Assembly: GCF_014805625.2 (NCBI RefSeq)
Contig: NW_023998414.1
Coordinates: 43,368,525-43,432,524 of the forward strand
DNA length: 64,000 nucleotides
Source: Glossina fuscipes
Lineage: Eukaryota; Arthropoda; Insecta; Diptera; Glossinidae
Reading direction: 5' to 3'
The translations under genes were made by a program, and so were the position numbers. The notes under the pieces were generated by a model that did no database searches, had not been told where the DNA came from, and worked only from the letters and a program-made list of their open reading frames with translations. Below are positions 14,601 to 21,162 of the stretch, piece after piece (position 1 is the stretch's first letter; each line of letters opens with the position of its first letter).

Positions 14601-17600
14601 TAAGAGAATATTCAAAATTGCAACCTTTCCCTTCATAAAGACATTCACATTCTTAAAACAGAACATTATAAGAAGCATCACCCGATTGCATTCTTGGGCT
14701 AGCACATGTTAATGTAAGAACTTTCATGTATATATATGGAAAATTACGACTTGTGGGTTAAACGCATGCATACATAGACAAATAAAGTACGGACAGACAG
14801 TGCGTAAATTAACACATCTTGTGAAGCAAACGATGTAAGGTGAAAAGAGAAAAGGTTACATTAAATTCTTTCGCTTACCTAGCCGAGTAGGCAAACGATC
14901 GCGACACAACTCGCAACTCATTGGTCGCTGATTCAAATCGCAAGTGCGGGTAGAGTTTGCAGATACAGGCGAGAGCATACACGTTTTAAGTTATCTGGCA
15001 GCCTTTAAAAAATTCATACCAAGTGAATTTGTAAATGAAATCAAGTGAAAACATTATAGCCGGCCTAGATCGACTATCCCTACCCTACACCATATTATCG
15101 TATACTATTCTTATTTTTCCCTAAAGAACACTAAAATTGTAACCTATTTCTATATGAATTTACTATTATGGAAATGTATGTTAAAAGTCACACTTCTTTC
15201 CAAATCAAGGCTTACTTCCCGTAAAAATAATTGTCGTAAGTGGTTCAAAAGTTGCGGTACGAATTCAAAATTCAGCATAGTCAAGTCACACTTCTTTCCA
15301 AATCAAGGCTTACTTCCCGTAAAAATAATTGTCGTAAGTGGTTCAAAAGTTGCGGTACGAATTCAAAATTCAGCATAGTTAATATTTATTTCAAACTATT
15401 GTTACGGATCAATTTTCACCATAAAATATTAAAACTCAGACTTTTCAAGACATGCAAATTCTTTTAAAGGGGTAGGACCCGTAAATAAGTGTACGTTGTT
15501 CAAATTTTGTAGAGCTAAATTTTGTATTGTATTCGAATAGGATAAAATCCAAAAATAGACTTGGCTGGTCCAAATTTGGCACAATTAATTTTTTTATCTT
15601 ATTATTATTATTATTATTTTAATTTTAGACTAATGAATTGAATTCTTAGACTAAAAAAAGAGACATTGAGCACTAGCAACACAGGCTATCGGCTCTTTTT
15701 TTATCTTAAATTGCTATTATGTGTTAACATATTAGACTTTTCTACCTTACAAAGGATCAGTTCTTGTGAAACTCTATAAATAGGGTAGGATCCAAAAAAA
15801 TAGGCTGAGATAGTCAAAATTTGATAAAGTTAATTGTTTATGTTGATTTACTATTATGATATGATTTTCTTATTGTCGTATGAACTTTAGTTTTCGTTAT
15901 ATGAGAGGGAGTTCAAAATTTGGCCAAGCCGGTCCAACGTGTTCATCCCACTTTAGAATGCCGAAATATCACTACTTAGCCGAGAAAATTTGAAAATTTG
16001 AATTTTTTTCCATATAACAACTTTTCGGAATAGGGTGTTATATGGGGAGTGATCGGACAAGTCCGATCCGAACAATTTTCAATAGAATTTGCCATTGGGT
16101 CAAAACACGTGACTGTACTAAATTTTATAAAATTATCTCAAAACTTGTACTCTGTAGTTTGAACACAAAGTTGCATGGATAGATATCACACGGACAGCCA
16201 GATAGATAGGGTTAGATCAATTCAGAGTATGATTTTGAAACGATCTGTATAATAAAATGTGGGTGTATCTTAAGTCTTTTTAATGCTAATGTATAAAGGA
16301 TACATTAGCAATTTGCTTTGTGAATGAATGAGTGAATCCCATGGCTTTGATGATAATTGAACTTTGATGATATCTGAAGGGAGCCTTAAGTAAAAAGTTT
16401 GAGGAGCAGACAGGCGGCAATCAGTCATATCTGAAAGGATTTCCCGTTATGTATACTAATTAGGAATGCGTATATGTATATAATATGTGCCAAGTGTGCG
16501 TAGTGAAAAATATAATAATTGTTGTGAATAGTAGGGAATAAAACCGATTTTTTTATTTAATTTTTTATTTAATTGTGATACCTGCACTGCCCGGGGAATA
16601 GATTCCCATATAAGCCCTATAATTTATATGTATAGGTACACGCATAGTCAAAAATATATGCATCATTATTTATATCAATCAGGAGTACGTAGGAGAAGTA
16701 ACTATGAGATCGATTTTTTGGACAGATTTTTATTCTATTTACGTTTTGTTGAATTAAATTAATTAAAACTTTGTGTCGTCTATTTATGCTTTCCTTCTCA
16801 AATGTGCATGTGTGCGTGTGGTGCAGTTAAAGATGATTCGCGCGCCTTTCAATTTTGGGTCGCAAATTCGAAAAATTCTAGTTTTATATCGATGGCTATA
16901 AAAGGTCAACAAATGTACAGGTTGGTGTAGTTGTTAAAGCAAGAGTTAACGAATTTAGCGATAAAATGCGGTTTCGATTCACTTGATAATTCACTTATTC
17001 ACTATTTTCTGCTTTCAATTTCAGACTTAATTATCCATTACGGGTTCGTCAATGGCATCATACTTGCACTTCGTGGAATGGCAAAACTGGTGAATGGCAG
17101 GTATGGCTAAAAGCAGAACGTATCGGACGCGGTTTCCATAACTCGGTAAGTTTTACTTTTCACAATACAAAAAAAAAAAAAAAAAACACAAAACCAAAAA
17201 AAAAACATTAAAACAAAAAATTAAATAACTTGTAAGTGAAAAAAAACCTGATTTTTATTTATTTATTTTTTTTCCTATAAGCTGTACTCCTTTCACTACT
17301 AACACGATTTTTCAAATTACATATGCACATGTTGGAATTGACTGATACCACATTTGTTTGTGTGACTAACTATTTTTTGTTAATGATAATGTGAAAGTGG
17401 AATTGGTTTGGGCCTTTAAATGCTCTCTTTCGTTCGCTTTGCTCATTCATTTCATTCATTCGCGTTCGCAGCTAGTGAATCATAAGATACGTGCGGGTGG
17501 AAAACTGTTCTCGGGCGGTCCCTCAGTCACTGGTAAGGTTGCCGAAGGCTTACACTTCGAAGTGACCTTGATACAAATCTATCGTATCGCTTTAAGTGCT

Positions 17601-20600
17601 GGCAAGGCCCATCGTGATCACAAGCATCATCATGCTCATCATTTTGATCACGATGGCAGAGAAATACAACGTACCACGCGACCTCCACCACCAGCGGTAT
17701 AAAAATCAATACAAGTAATAAGAAAAATAAATAATCTATATATGAATGATATCTTTTGCAGATTAACCGTCCTCAGTCAATGCACAGTTTGCTGGCCAAC
17801 GGACAGATACCGACTAGGGTGCGCATTAATTTGGCTCAGCCGGTACAGAAACCAAATATGCCAGCATCGAATTCGTTAAGCGATCAACCTTTAAGTATAA
17901 ACACAAATTTTGTTAATGGTCAGATTAATTCCGGTTCACGTTTGGTAGCGCAACAGCTAATCGGTTTGAATCAAAATTTTGATTCCGGCCCTCAAACCAG
18001 TCATACATTTAACCACCAGGCCGTTTACAATCCGAATTCCAATGCGAACTCGAATGTGCAGTTCATAGATGAAACGGAAACTCGCATTCTATTTAAAAGA
18101 AACGTCGTCGATTTGAAGAAGAAAAAGTTTAAGAAAAGATCGACTACCGCCGAGAAAGATGGTAAAATCGTGAAGAAGAGAGGTCTAGTTCTATTGGACA
18201 ACGGCAGTGTTTTAGATGATCCCCTGCTCGCCGATGGTAATCAATTCAAATTTGATGGTTTGGCCGATTTCGGTGGTCAACAGTTTAAAAACTATTTGAC
18301 TGGACATGGAAAAGAGGATATTGAAGACGAGATCTCAGAACATGATCGCGAGCCCGCCGAAGACGAAGTGAAAGCGGTAATGTCCTTGTGCAGTCTATGT
18401 GAAATTGAGCCCTTTGAAGGCGCTATAGTATTCGCATGGAAAGGAGGCCACGAACAGCTGGATAATGCTCTTAAAGGATATAGTGTGGGTGGTTGTGGCG
18501 AATTCTAAAAACAAATCAAAAAGCAAAAAGCAAAAAACAAAAGTATTTTCTATTAAAAGACGACGAGCTATTCATTTTTGTACATATATATATTTTCATT
18601 TATTTCTTTTGTAAAAAGTGTTTTTGCAAGTCTTTCACGACTAGTCAGGGAAAGAGGAAATCTTTTTTTTTTTATATTTTCGTTTTTGAAACGTACAAGT
18701 TTTTATTATTTGTCATAAAAATTATTTAAAATATTTAATAAATTAAAAGAAGATATGTCTAAATTTGGTACTCACTTTGGACTTGTGTATGTGTTGAGTT
18801 TTGTAATCTGAATCGAATTCCGGCTCACTGAAGTAGCTCTATAATCGAAAACAGGAAATCAGAAAAATAATTGAGAAAATATTTTTTTTTTCGTTTTTTG
18901 ATTCATTATTAAATTTACTTGATCTTGATCCCAGTGGGTTGGAGTAGGTTGCGGTAATGGTTGAGGTATGCCTGGCCCGCCTGGTAGTATCTGTGGTGGT
19001 GCCGCCACTTCGGTTGATTCGAATAAACGCAATACCGAACGATCACGTATTTCCCTTAGATGCGAGCGAACATCTTCGAGTTCATAAAACATATCCTTGC
19101 TAGCATCGTGTATATATATTTTAACATTAGGTCCTTCCAGATAAGACATTGTCAGTTGTCGGGGAAATGAGCGCACGAATAGAGCGCGCACCGTATCAAT
19201 CGAAGTGATTTCATTGGGCAACAATGCACGTTTCGTTTCTGAACGATATTGCAAAAATACCAAACCTACCAACGAGAGAAACGTCCTTTTATATCATCGG
19301 GCAGGCATAAGTGTCATGTGTAACACCCACCTAGTGGCCTTTCTAAGGTTTTAGAAGGTGTACGCACAACTGGTAACGAAGAACGTTGCTTACCACCACG
19401 TCTAAACCCCGTGCTGGATGTCTCAACCTCCGACATAATACCCGGATCATCGTCGAACAGCGGTCCCTGATTGATGGACTGATAACCACGTGTCGCTTGC
19501 ATCTAATAACGCAAAGAAAAAGCTAAGCTATACTATACATTTTATGATAAAGATTCTACAGCTTTATCTACCTTCTTGGTTTTCTGATTGCGGGTACTCA
19601 TCTGCAAGATAAGCGGAAAATAGGAAAAGTATGATTTAAAATACAATGTAGGAAAGAGAAGGAACGAAAAAAATATGCCGAAGGAGGAGGAAAACTCGCA
19701 ACACCTTCCACCTCCTTACACTTAATGATATGTCTTTAAGTTTTGATTAGAATAAAGACAAAATAATCGCATCATCTGTTTCACTGTCTCCATTTCCCTC
19801 TATCACTAATTCTAATTTCCAATCACCACTGTGCCCCCTTATACAACGGGCATCGGTTGAGTGGCCGGTCAATTAAAAACAATAACAAACAGAAAATAAA
19901 AATAATAAAAAAAGTTGTGTTGGGCTAGATTCGAACCTTGTGTGCACGTCAGTATTCATGTTATCGACCTGTGCGCGTCTATTTTGATGGTAGGAATGAA
20001 AAGCTCTACACAATGTGAAATGAATGCGTTTTCCACTGTAACGTGAGAAGAACCAGCAACAAAAAAAGTGGGCGTGGTCAATTCTTTTCACTGTACCTTC
20101 ATGCGTAAATTTAACAAAATGATTTTCTGAATCTTATAAGTAATCAAACAAAGACGTCAAAACAAGTGAACAAAACTGTGTATTTGTTCACTTATAGCTT
20201 TGTGCGGGCGTAGCCTATTTTTTCAATTTTTGAACATAAAATACACTTAGAAGATTTTAGCATTCCGCCTTTTATAATTTATATAGAGTAGTGAGCAAAA
20301 TCGAAGAAGCAAAGATGCTTTCAGTTTCCGCTTTATTGTAGGCGTGTTTTTTTGACCGATTTGGCCTATTTGGTACAGCAATATACGTGGAGGAAATTTA
20401 AATATTTCTTGCATATTTAATCAGGAGACCAAGTGGAGTGTTAACCAAACACAAACGAACAGACAGATATGATAAAACTTGTGCTCAATGGGGCCTCTGA
20501 AGCCTGCTTTGTGATCTTGGGAACATTATTAACGAAATGAGTATTCCTGATTATACAAAAATATACGTAGAAAGCTTGAAGTGTGTTTCTTAAAGCTCAT

Positions 20601-21095
20601 TACTAAGTTCATTCCTAATCTCCTTAATATTTTCAAATCTACGCCTTAATTAGGAGTGGGTATCGCATTAATTCGTGACTGATTTTCTGCTTTTTCCAAA
20701 TAAAAAATGTCTCTCTACTCTCCGGTTATAATTAAATCCTTACTGATTTTTACTTGCCCCGCTAACTAACTAATTAACATAGAAAACCGTGGACGTAGGC
20801 AGCATTGATTTAATTACCTCCAAATCCATTGATTTCGGTTGCTGTTGATTTGGTTGATTGGCATACGCCAACATATCACCGCCTAGAGTATGACGTCGGG
20901 GGTCTTCACGTCGCATACCGCGTCTTCGCTCGTCACCTAAAAGCATACCAAAATACAAACAATATACATACAAACGTACATATATATATGGGAAAATATG
21001 TTAGTCAAACTTTGAAATGCGATTCTATGTAAAATGTACTTGAAACGAAAGAGAGATATAGAGAGATAGAGCGAGATAGATATATTGATAGATAG

Positions 21096-21162
<67 letters not shown>

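Larger units (their letters stand above)
11360..16826. other. Intron 2 of the pentraxin-like gene (also host intron 6)
   Basis: 5.5 kb without coding signal. It contains a (TATG)n run, a palindrome/hairpin pair at 12204-12240, a family-2 repeat at 12868-13449, a possible tRNA-derived fragment at 14880-14940, and a family-1 repeat with an internal 98-base tandem duplication at 15048-16285. Confidence 0.8.
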
